NCBI GenBank assembly: GCA_031256015.1
Contig: JAIRRK010000100.1
Span: 1-6,876 of the forward strand
DNA from: Dysgonamonadaceae bacterium
Lineage (GTDB): Bacteria; Bacteroidota; Bacteroidia; Bacteroidales; Azobacteroidaceae
Direction: 5' to 3'
Length of the DNA stretch: 6,876 nt
In this document: positions 1 through 6,436 of the stretch, in pieces
Position numbering within the stretch: the stretch's first letter is position 1
Layout of the letters: each line of letters opens with the position of its first letter
Program-made: the position numbers and the translations under genes
Notes under the pieces: generated by a model
Databases searched by the model: none
Told to the model about the DNA's origin: nothing
Seen by the model: only the letters and a program-made list of their open reading frames with translations

Positions 1-537
1 ACAGGCAGGGCAAGTATTGGGAGCCGATTTGCCTTTGTGAACGTATCCGCAGTTGCGGCATTGCCATTCTATTTCTTCGTCTTTTTTGAATACGGTTCCG
101 TTGACTAAATTGGCTAATAGTTTTCGGTAACGGATTTCGTGTTGAACTTCGACACTTGCAATCATTTTGAAAGCGGCCGCTATTTGAGGAAATCCTTCTT
201 CACGGGCAACCTGTTCAAATTCTTTGTAAAGAATTTCCCATTCTTCCAGTTCGCCTTCGGCGGCGGCTAAAAGGTTTTGTTCGGTCGTTCCGATGATTCC
301 GGCCGGATAAGAGGCTGTAATTTCAAGCATTCCGCCTTCCAAAAATTTGAAAAAGCGTTTTGCATGTTCTTTTTCCTGTTCAGCGGTTTCCATAAAAACT
401 CCGGCAATTTGTTCATAGCCTTCTTTTTTGGCCACACTTGCAAAATAGGTGTAGCGAGTTCGGGCTTGACTTTCTCCGGCAAAGGCCTTTAATAAATTTT
501 GTTCTGTTTTTGTTCCTTTAATACTTTTCGTTTCCAT
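1..537 (-). CDS. rbr: Rubrerythrin (diiron peroxidase), C-terminus cut by window edge
   Basis: Cytoplasmic non-haem iron peroxidase that reduces hydrogen peroxide to water in anaerobes and microaerophiles. Reading the minus strand from the ATG at 537 gives 179 open codons to the window edge. Residues 1-145 form the ferritin-like four-helix domain. The likely diiron ligands are E22, E55 and H58 (ExxH), E96 and E99 (ExxE), and E130 and H133 (ExxH). A rubredoxin-like domain follows, with C160-x-x-C163-G and C176-P-A-C179, so all four iron-binding cysteines are present. Rubrerythrins are usually about 190 residues, so only around a dozen C-terminal residues should be missing. The start lies 19 bases after the perR stop with no room for a good separate promoter, so it is probably co-transcribed with perR. 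The family call is very secure; the operon is inferred from spacing. Confidence 0.96.
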   Translation of the reverse strand, partial: METKSIKGTKTEQNLLKAFAGESQARTRYTYFASVAKKEGYEQIAGVFMETAEQEKEHAKRFFKFLEGGMLEITASYPAGIIGTTEQNLLAAAEGELEEWEILYKEFEQVAREEGFPQIAAAFKMIASVEVQHEIRYRKLLANLVNGTVFKKDEEIEWQCRNCGYVHKGKSAPNTCPAC

Positions 538-556
538 TCGAAATAAATTTTAGAAA

Positions 557-979
557 TTAGTTTATTTTCTTTTTACATCTTTCACAATATCCTTTGTAAT
601 AAATTTGGCATTCGGATATCATTAATTGAGGATTTATCGTCATGTTTTTTAAATGAGCGAGATTGTCCGAGAATAAATCGCGGATACACCCGCATTCTTT
701 GCATTTGAAATGTGCGTGAACGGATAAATTCGCATCATAGCGAATAAACTTGTCGTCAATTTGGATGGACTGAACGGCTCCGTTCTCTTCCAGAAGTTTC
801 AGAGTATTGTAAACCGTCGTTTTTGACAACGTCGGGATGGAATGATACAATTCATTGTATATCATATCAACAGTAGGATGAATCGGATTTTCCAGTAAAA
901 AATCCAGAATGGCAATCCGATGCAAAGAGGGCCTGATGTTATGTATGGACAATCGTTCTTTAATTTTTGCTAATTCCAT
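557..979 (-). CDS. perR: PerR-type Fur family peroxide-responsive repressor
   Basis: Metal-dependent transcription repressor of the Fur family, assigned to the peroxide-sensing PerR branch. With the ATG at 979 it is 140 residues. The N-terminal winged helix includes the recognition helix around residues 52-67 (SKTTVYNTLKLLEENG). The C-terminal part is the metal-binding dimerisation domain. Structural zinc cysteines are C93-x-x-C96 and C132-x-x-C135. Regulatory metal ligands align with Bacillus subtilis PerR H37, D85, H91, H93 and D104 as H34, D82, H88, H90 and D101. The Asp at the last position, where Fur and Zur usually have Glu, supports PerR. Two additional cysteines, C98 and C124, are present. 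A GTG at 1018 would add 13 residues, but a -7 promoter element ends at that very codon, so the ATG is preferred. rbr follows 19 bases downstream and is a plausible target. Family very sure; PerR subtype likely. Confidence 0.88.
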   Translation of the reverse strand: MELAKIKERLSIHNIRPSLHRIAILDFLLENPIHPTVDMIYNELYHSIPTLSKTTVYNTLKLLEENGAVQSIQIDDKFIRYDANLSVHAHFKCKECGCIRDLFSDNLAHLKNMTINPQLMISECQIYYKGYCERCKKKIN

Positions 980-1017
980 AAGAGAATAAGTGTAATTATT
1001 ATGAATTTGCTCTGGCA

Positions 1018-1049
1018 CAAAAGTAGTTAGTCTTTTTTATTTTCACAAA
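1018..1049 (-). promoter_or_regulatory. Bacteroidota-type promoter of perR(-rbr)
   Basis: On the minus strand a perfect TAnnTTTG element (TACTTTTG, plus coordinates 1018-1025) lies 20 bases downstream of a TTTG (1046-1049). This matches the Bacteroides -33/-7 promoter layout. Transcription would begin near 1010-1013, giving a leader of about 30 bases before the ATG at 979. The position rules against translation from the GTG at 1018. The -33 box overlaps a palindrome at 1046-1055. Confidence 0.62.
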
Positions 1050-1055
1050 TATTTG
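1046..1055. promoter_or_regulatory. Candidate operator: 10-base palindrome over the perR -33 box
   Basis: CAAATATTTG is a perfect inverted repeat that covers the -33 box of the proposed perR promoter. Fur-family repressors bind AT-rich palindromes and often repress their own gene, so an autoregulatory operator is possible. The site is shorter than the 15-base Per box known from Bacillus and does not match it well. In AT-rich DNA such a palindrome can arise by chance. Confidence 0.25.
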
Positions 1056-1095
1056 ATTGATATATAGGCATTAATAATAAAATAATCGGTTGAAA

Positions 1096-3753
1096 TTATT
1101 CTTTTTTCAGCGATTGAATCTGTTTTTCGGCTTCTTCAATTAATTTATTTGCCTGCTTTTGTGCTTCTTCTTTCAACTTTTTGGAGCCGGCTTCAGCGGC
1201 CTTAACTGCTGCGATTTTTGCAATCGGATTGGAAGTTTTATTGGCCTCGTCGATTAATTTTTGTCCTTGTCTTTCAGCCTCTCCGATTAATTTATCTCCG
1301 GTTTCTTTTGCTTTGGATCGGATAGTTTCGATTTGTTCGTTTATTTTGCCCGAAACATCTTCTTTTACCGTTTCAATTGTTTTGTTTCCGCCCAACATCG
1401 AGCCGACAATGTTTTCCAGCAAATCTTCCGTCGCCGCTTTGGTATCAAGAGAAAATTTCGGATTTGTAAATGTTCCTCCGATTTTTACGACAAGATTTTT
1501 CAGATAGTTATTCGCCAATTTATCCGATAAATTAACCTTGGCGGTATAATCGATTGTTTGGTCGATTCCGGTTGTACCCGATAAATTCATTCGTCCTTCT
1601 CCGAAATTAATATCGAAAGGTTTTGTTGTAATTCTTCCTTCGTTGACAGAAAACGGAAGCTTTAAGTCTTTAATTTTCATCTCTTTCAGAGATTCATTTT
1701 TCAAAGTGGAAGCTAATCCGTCGAGAATCGCAACATTCGAAATGTCAACATTGTTCGATTGCAGCAAACCATCGGCGGTGATAGACGTCAGAATCGGCAT
1801 GAAATCGCTTCCCAAAGCAGAATTTAACTTGAAAGAAGAAGAATAGTTTCCGGCTATATGTTCAAAAATGGGAGCCAACTTTTGAATGGTTACAAAAGTG
1901 GAAAATGTTTGAGCAAAAGAAGCACCGTTAATGTTCAAATTCATGGAAACTTCGGGTTGTTCGGGATTTTTGCCGGTATCGTAATAACCACTGATAATCA
2001 TGTTTCCTCCTAAAGCATTGGCAGATACATTTTTCAAATCAGCTTTTCCGTCTTTAATCATAATTTGTCCGATGACATTTTTCATCTCTAACTTATCGAA
2101 AATAACATGAGCAAACCGTCCGTTCAAATTGAAATCCAGGTTTTTCGGAATCACAATCACACCCACGGAAGTTGAATCGGGAGAAACTGATTCTTCTTCG
2201 GACATAAAATCATTCAGATTCAAATAAGTCGAATTAACGGTCAGATTTCCTTTTAATGTTTCATCTTTCATGAAATAAGGGATGAAATTTTCCAATTTTC
2301 CTTTAGCGGCAATATCGTTTTTCCCTATTTGAACAGAACAATCCGTCAGATCGACATAACGGGGAGAAAAAGCCAGATGCGCATTTTGTATCCGGATATC
2401 CTCCGAATTTTCCGATTTGATAGACATTTCTTTCACATTCAAATTTCCGGAAGCTTCTATTTTGTCGTATTGTTCTTTTTCGATGTACGACATGCGGGTT
2501 GTCAATTTCATATTTGCATCCAAAATTCCGCTTAATTCCATGTTTTCTAAAGGATAAACCTCTTGAATCATTCCCAGATTCAATTTTCCTGTAGCAGAAA
2601 GGTTGACGTTCATATCGCTCATCGGAGAACTTATTTTTAGACGAACATCAAACGGGTTTCCTCCCATGTTGAAATGAAATTCAGATACATCGATAATTGT
2701 ATTATCCGGCGAGCCGCCTTTGTTGTACGCATGCAAATCGGCGTGAATGTTTGTCACCGATTTAGGCATATCGGGATATTGGAACATCGCATTCGAAACT
2801 TTTAACTTGACATCGAAAGAAGGAAGGATTTCTTCTTTCATAATTCCTTTGGCAGAAGCTTCCAAGACAGCTTCTCCGGATGTTTTGATATCCTTGAAAT
2901 CTTTGGCATAGATAGCGGGAATCATCGATAAAACATCTTTAAATTGAGTAGTCGGAGCATTCAATTTCAAATCCATTTCGATACTTTCGTCTTCCAACAT
3001 GGCCACCCAACCGTCGATGGTTGCTTTTATCTCATTGATTTGAATGTGATTGTCGGCTAAAGTAAATTTCATGTTTTTCAAATCGGCGGCAATCTCCATT
3101 GTCGCTTCGGTTTTTGCTTTGGACAAATAAGGAATTTTATCCATAATGAAAGACAAAGCGTCAACGGTGAAATGTGTTTTGATAGCGGTTTCATCGGCAG
3201 TTAAATTTCCGGAAAGATTCAGATTAATTCCTTTCAATTCCATATTCATTTTAGAAGAACGATCTTCATAAGAAACATCGGAATTATTTATTACGACTTT
3301 TTTCAGTTGTAATTTGAAATCACTTTCATCCTTTTTTTCTTCATCGATATTTTCCTTATCATCGAAGAACTCCCAATTGGCCGTTCCGTTTTCCGCAACA
3401 ATAGCATGAACGTTGGCCTCGTTTATCCCGATTTGGGTAATTTCGTATCCTGAATTTCCAAATAAACTTTTCAAATTAACCGTTGCGGATAAATTCTTTG
3501 AAAATAAAAGCGTATCCTTTTCAAATTCCGCGGTTCCGATAATATAAACGTTTTCCAGCGAAACAGTTGCATTCGGAAAATGTTTGAAAAAATTCAGACT
3601 TAAATTTCCGAAATCGATTTGAACATTCGCCGATTTATTAACTTCTTTTTTAGCAATTTCCAGTATCTTTCCCTTGAAAGCAAAAGGTAAAATAATAATA
3701 ATCAATAATATAAGAGCGATAATTATTGCTGTGACAGATAAAATCTTTTTCAT
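1096..3753 (-). CDS. AsmA family envelope protein with helical C-terminal tail
   Basis: Large single-pass envelope protein of 885 residues, resembling the AsmA/TamB group. Known members are inner-membrane-anchored, beta-rich proteins implicated in outer-membrane assembly and lipid transport between membranes. Residues 5-27 form a strongly hydrophobic N-terminal anchor, and the body should lie in the periplasm. The early region around residues 35-100 (FGNLSLNFFKHFPNATVSL, then a conserved-looking L-FSKNLSATVNLKSL stretch) is typical of Bacteroidota AsmA proteins. Residues of about 628-770 resemble the AsmA C-terminal region and end in GGTFTNPKFSL. From about 802 onward the protein changes to a charged, Ala/Glu/Lys-rich helix with repeated KL(I/K)xEA units at 821-842 and 859-880. 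The ATG at 3753 begins a good MKK signal-anchor. It is divergent from ychF, and perR downstream has its own promoter. The exact substrate is unknown. Confidence 0.85.
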   Translation of the reverse strand: MKKILSVTAIIIALILLIIIILPFAFKGKILEIAKKEVNKSANVQIDFGNLSLNFFKHFPNATVSLENVYIIGTAEFEKDTLLFSKNLSATVNLKSLFGNSGYEITQIGINEANVHAIVAENGTANWEFFDDKENIDEEKKDESDFKLQLKKVVINNSDVSYEDRSSKMNMELKGINLNLSGNLTADETAIKTHFTVDALSFIMDKIPYLSKAKTEATMEIAADLKNMKFTLADNHIQINEIKATIDGWVAMLEDESIEMDLKLNAPTTQFKDVLSMIPAIYAKDFKDIKTSGEAVLEASAKGIMKEEILPSFDVKLKVSNAMFQYPDMPKSVTNIHADLHAYNKGGSPDNTIIDVSEFHFNMGGNPFDVRLKISSPMSDMNVNLSATGKLNLGMIQEVYPLENMELSGILDANMKLTTRMSYIEKEQYDKIEASGNLNVKEMSIKSENSEDIRIQNAHLAFSPRYVDLTDCSVQIGKNDIAAKGKLENFIPYFMKDETLKGNLTVNSTYLNLNDFMSEEESVSPDSTSVGVIVIPKNLDFNLNGRFAHVIFDKLEMKNVIGQIMIKDGKADLKNVSANALGGNMIISGYYDTGKNPEQPEVSMNLNINGASFAQTFSTFVTIQKLAPIFEHIAGNYSSSFKLNSALGSDFMPILTSITADGLLQSNNVDISNVAILDGLASTLKNESLKEMKIKDLKLPFSVNEGRITTKPFDINFGEGRMNLSGTTGIDQTIDYTAKVNLSDKLANNYLKNLVVKIGGTFTNPKFSLDTKAATEDLLENIVGSMLGGNKTIETVKEDVSGKINEQIETIRSKAKETGDKLIGEAERQGQKLIDEANKTSNPIAKIAAVKAAEAGSKKLKEEAQKQANKLIEEAEKQIQSLKKE

Positions 3754-3775
3754 ACGATTGTATTTATTAATGAAT

Positions 3776-3783
3776 CAAATAAA
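3776..3783 (-). promoter_or_regulatory. Weak candidate -7 element for the AsmA family gene
   Basis: The minus strand reads TTTATTTG here, one mismatch from TAnnTTTG, with a TTG about 22 bases further upstream. Transcription would start roughly 15 bases before the ATG at 3753. It is the best candidate I see in the divergent region for this strand, but the match is imperfect and the spacing slightly long. Confidence 0.28.
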
Positions 3784-3816
3784 CGAAAACACTCCATAAA
3801 TTATACCAAGTTTTCG
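3784..3816. repeat. Inverted repeat in the asmA-ychF divergent region
   Basis: CGAAAAC (3784-3790) is repeated in inverted form as GTTTTCG (3810-3816), with 19 bases between them. The right arm also lies in a perfect palindrome TTTTCGAAAA (3811-3820). The arms sit just upstream of the candidate promoter of the AsmA family gene, so a regulator-binding site is conceivable. There is no T-tract to suggest a terminator. Confidence 0.3.
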
Positions 3817-3901
3817 AAAATGCAGGTAAAGTTAGAATTAACTTCTGAAATCTTTTATGCAGATCAATAAATAATAACGTTAAAAATATTAAAAGAATGA
3901 C

Positions 3902-3909
3902 TATCTTTG
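3902..3909 (+). promoter_or_regulatory. Bacteroidota -7 promoter element for ychF
   Basis: TATCTTTG is a perfect match to TAnnTTTG and stands 38 bases before the ychF ATG, leaving a leader of about 30 bases. No strong TTTG is seen at the -33 position. The leader is AT-rich without a clear Shine-Dalgarno sequence, as is usual in this phylum. It probably also serves the DUF3078 gene. Confidence 0.6.
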
Positions 3910-3947
3910 CAGATAAAAAATCAGGTTATATAAACAAAAAATAATTT

Positions 3948-5051
3948 ATGGCATTACAATGTGGTATTGTAGGTTTACCGAACGTAGGTAAATCAACTCT
4001 TTTTAATTGTCTTTCCAATGCGAAAGCTCAATCGGCAAATTTTCCGTTCTGCACGATAGAACCCAATGTGGGAGTAATTACGGTTCCGGATGAACGTTTG
4101 AATAAATTAGCCGAATTAGTAAAGCCGAATCGTATTGTTCCGGCTACGGTGGAAATTGTCGATATTGCCGGATTGGTAAAAGGAGCCAGTAAAGGAGAAG
4201 GCTTAGGTAATAAATTTTTGGCGAATATTCGCGAAACAGATGCTATTTTACATGTTTTGCGTTGTTTCGACGATGATAATATTACACATGTCGACGGTTC
4301 CATTAATCCGGTACGAGATAAGGAAATTATTGATATAGAGTTGCAATTGAAAGATTTGGAAACGGTGAATGCCCGTATTCAAAAAGTAGAAAAGCAAGCT
4401 AAAACAGGAGGAGATAAAGAGGCGAAACGAATGTTCGATATTCTCGTTCAGTTTAAAGAAGTCTTGGAGCAGGGAAAATCGGCGCGAACGGTTAAATTTG
4501 AAAATAAAGAAGATGAAAAATTGGCGCGCGAAGTATTTTTACTTACTTATAAACCCGTTTTATACGTTTGCAATGTAGATGAAGCCGCTGCCGTATCAGG
4601 AAATAACTATGTGGAACAAATACGTGAATCCGTCAAGGACGAAGATTCGGAAATACTTATTGTTGCGGCCAAAATTGAATCGGAAATAGCCGAATTGGAA
4701 TCGTATGAAGAACGACAATTGTTCTTGGAAGAACTTGGATTACAAGAATCGGGTGTCGGGCGATTAATCAAAGCCGCTTATAAACTTCTCGGATTGCAAA
4801 CGTATTTTACTGCCGGAATCCCGGAAGTTCGTGCGTGGACATTCATTAAAGGATGGAAAGCACCTCAATGTGCGGGAGTCATTCATACCGATTTCGAAAA
4901 GGGATTCATACGGGCAGAAGTAATCAAATACGATGATTTTGTTTCGTTAGGTTCTGAAACGGCCGTGAAAGAAGCCGGAAAAATGAATATTGAAGGAAAG
5001 GAATATATCGTGCAAGACGGCGATATTATGCACTTCCGATTTAATGTATAA
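3948..5051 (+). CDS. ychF: YchF/OLA1 family redox- and translation-linked ATPase
   Basis: Cytosolic P-loop NTPase of the Obg-related YchF family, which prefers ATP over GTP and associates with ribosomes; in E. coli it is linked to the oxidative-stress response. The protein is 367 residues, close to the usual 363-365. The P-loop is G9-LPNVGKS-T17. Switch II is D72-I-A-G75. The G4 position is N209-V-D-E212, the NxxE form that separates ATP-binding YchF from true GTPases with NKxD. A coiled-coil/helical insert occupies roughly residues 125-200. The C-terminal TGS domain, about 284-367, contains the characteristic GIPEVRAWTF, HTDFEKGFIRAEV and GKEYIVQDGDIMHFRF segments. The ATG at 3948 begins the conserved MALQCGIVGLPNVGKS start, so the start is secure. 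The DUF3078 gene follows after 18 bases. No missing key residue. Confidence 0.97.
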   Translation: MALQCGIVGLPNVGKSTLFNCLSNAKAQSANFPFCTIEPNVGVITVPDERLNKLAELVKPNRIVPATVEIVDIAGLVKGASKGEGLGNKFLANIRETDAILHVLRCFDDDNITHVDGSINPVRDKEIIDIELQLKDLETVNARIQKVEKQAKTGGDKEAKRMFDILVQFKEVLEQGKSARTVKFENKEDEKLAREVFLLTYKPVLYVCNVDEAAAVSGNNYVEQIRESVKDEDSEILIVAAKIESEIAELESYEERQLFLEELGLQESGVGRLIKAAYKLLGLQTYFTAGIPEVRAWTFIKGWKAPQCAGVIHTDFEKGFIRAEVIKYDDFVSLGSETAVKEAGKMNIEGKEYIVQDGDIMHFRFNV

Positions 5052-5069
5052 CTTTTAATACGAAAATAC

Positions 5070-5963
5070 ATGAAAAAGAAATTTTTACTTTTAATTTGTT
5101 TTGTAACAGTACTGTTATTCAGCGTTCAAGCTCAAAAAGGAACGGTGGATCAATTAATGGGGTACACCTCAAAATCAGATTCGGTCGGATGGAGCTTTTC
5201 CGGCCTTGTTGGACTTACATTCGGACAAACTTCATTGACTAACTGGTCGGCCGGAGGAGATAATACCATTTCCGGTGATTTTATGTTGAATGCTTCTGCA
5301 AATTATTTGAAAAATAAATGGTTTTGGGATAATAATTTATTTGGCGAATACGGAATGATTTACTCTTCATCTTACGACTGGAGAAAAAGTACCGATAAAA
5401 TTAATTTCACATCTGTAGCCGGACATGGAATTTCTTCGCAATGGTCGGTTTCTTTGCTACTGAATTTTCGAACTCAACTTGCCAAAGGGTACGATTATCC
5501 CAATACGGATAATTATATTTCCGGTTTGATGGTTCCCGGATATTCAAATGCCGCTTTAGGTTTTACTTATAAACCCAATGCAAAATATACGGTATTCCTT
5601 TCTCCTGTAACGGAACGAGCGACTTTTGTTTTGGATAAATATCTGTCCGGTAACGGAAAATTCGGAGTGAATCCGGGTGAAAAAGTGAAATGGGAGACAG
5701 GTGCTTATGTTCGGGCAACGACCAATCAAACAATTGCACCCAATTTGAGTTTAATATCCACTTTGGACATGTTTACTTCGTACAGTGAAAATTTCGGAAA
5801 CATAGATATTAACTGGGATATATTGTTGAGTTATAAAATCAATAAATTGTTGACGACAACATTAAATACGACTCTTCGTCATTATGATGCTGAAATTCAA
5901 AAGTTGCAGTTTAAAGAAGTTTTCGGACTCGGCTTTACCTATAATTTCAACTCAAAAAAATAG
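5070..5963 (+). CDS. DUF3078 family outer-membrane beta-barrel protein
   Basis: Predicted outer-membrane protein of 297 residues; function unknown. Residues 1-21 form a clear Sec signal peptide: MKKK, a hydrophobic core, then a likely cleavage site V-Q-A|Q-K. The mature protein alternates hydrophobic and polar residues in aromatic-rich strands, as in a beta-barrel. It carries the NWSAGGDN motif at 58-65, followed by strands with W and Y residues and a DK-INFTSVAGHGISSQW segment, typical of Bacteroidota DUF3078 proteins. The last strand (FGLGFTYNF) ends with Phe four residues before the C-terminus, like the signal that the BAM machinery recognises. It begins 18 bases after ychF and has no evident promoter of its own, so it is probably co-transcribed with it. 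Family assignment is by recognised sequence pattern; cellular role is not known. Confidence 0.86.
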   Translation: MKKKFLLLICFVTVLLFSVQAQKGTVDQLMGYTSKSDSVGWSFSGLVGLTFGQTSLTNWSAGGDNTISGDFMLNASANYLKNKWFWDNNLFGEYGMIYSSSYDWRKSTDKINFTSVAGHGISSQWSVSLLLNFRTQLAKGYDYPNTDNYISGLMVPGYSNAALGFTYKPNAKYTVFLSPVTERATFVLDKYLSGNGKFGVNPGEKVKWETGAYVRATTNQTIAPNLSLISTLDMFTSYSENFGNIDINWDILLSYKINKLLTTTLNTTLRHYDAEIQKLQFKEVFGLGFTYNFNSKK

Positions 5964-5966
5964 TTG

Positions 5967-5974
5967 TATCTTTG
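5967..5974 (+). promoter_or_regulatory. Bacteroidota -7 promoter element for ybeY-mnmG
   Basis: TATCTTTG, identical to the ychF element, begins three bases after the DUF3078 stop codon and 44 bases before the ybeY ATG. This leaves an AT-rich leader of about 30 bases. The -33 region lies inside the end of the DUF3078 gene and shows only a weak TTTC. The element indicates that ybeY-mnmG can be transcribed separately from the genes upstream. Confidence 0.58.
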
Positions 5975-6010
5975 TGAAACTTTTTCGATGTGTAAATTCG
6001 GGTCGAATAT

Positions 6011-6436
6011 ATGGCAATATTATATCATTCTGTTGAAATACAATTTCCTTCAATAAAACGCAGGGAAGTTACAAATTGGATAAAAAAGATAGCGTCGAGC
6101 CATAATAAAAAAATAGGGGAGATTTCATATATTTTTTGCTCTGACAAGGAGATTCTTCGGATAAACGAACAATATTTGAATCACGATTACTATACGGATA
6201 TTATCACATTCGATTACACGGAAGCAAATACCCTTTCCGGCGATATTTTTATTTCTTTGGAAACGGTCAAATCAAATTCGGAAAAATATTTATCCGATTA
6301 TCAAGAGGAATTGCATAGAGTCATTATTCATGGAATTTTGCACCTTTGCGGATTAAAAGACAAAACGCCTCAAGAGGAACAATTAATGAGAGAAAGTGAA
6401 AACAGGGCATTAACGCTCTTATCAATAGGAAAGTAA
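6011..6436 (+). CDS. ybeY: YbeY endoribonuclease (rRNA maturation factor)
   Basis: Cytosolic metal-dependent endoribonuclease of the UPF0054 family, involved in 16S rRNA 3'-end maturation and ribosome quality control. The protein is 141 residues, within the short end of the family. The order of motifs is typical: an N-terminal alpha/beta part, then YLNHDYYTDIITFDY at 55-69 (equivalent of YRxxDxxTDVLSFP), SGDIFIS at 76-82, and the metal site H107-G-I-L-H111-L-C-G-L-K-D117. The classic site is HGxLHLxGYDH, so the third ligand is Asp117 rather than His, and the usual Arg after Tyr55 is Leu. I believe related Bacteroidota proteins share this form, so it is probably a lineage variant and not a broken gene. 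The ATG at 6011 follows its own promoter. The stop overlaps the mnmG start by one base. Confidence 0.93.
   Translation: MAILYHSVEIQFPSIKRREVTNWIKKIASSHNKKIGEISYIFCSDKEILRINEQYLNHDYYTDIITFDYTEANTLSGDIFISLETVKSNSEKYLSDYQEELHRVIIHGILHLCGLKDKTPQEEQLMRESENRALTLLSIGK

Noticed and set aside
277..492. A 71-codon plus-strand open frame and a same-sized minus-strand frame at 267-482.
   Set aside because: Both lie inside rubrerythrin, which occupies this region with a full set of diiron and rubredoxin ligands; they are shadow frames.
1066..1090. AT-rich stretch upstream of perR resembling the Bacillus Per box TTATAATnATTATAA.
   Set aside because: The match is poor and could be expected from base composition alone.
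1081..1100. Possible terminator for the AsmA family gene: AATAAT/ATTATT arms with an 8-base loop.
   Set aside because: The six-base stem is all A-T, overlaps the stop codon, and lacks a following T-tract on the relevant strand, so it would be too weak.
1181..2535. Several plus-strand open frames of 65-108 codons opposite the AsmA family gene.
   Set aside because: They look like random translations, lack recognisable motifs, and lie antisense to a convincing 885-residue protein.
3799..3806. A TATAAT-like sequence on the minus strand upstream of the AsmA family gene.
   Set aside because: Bacteroidota housekeeping promoters use TAnnTTTG rather than the proteobacterial TATAAT, so it is not good evidence here.
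4028..4303. Minus-strand open frame of 91 codons opposite ychF.
   Set aside because: It is antisense to the highly conserved P-loop and switch region of ychF and has no features of its own.
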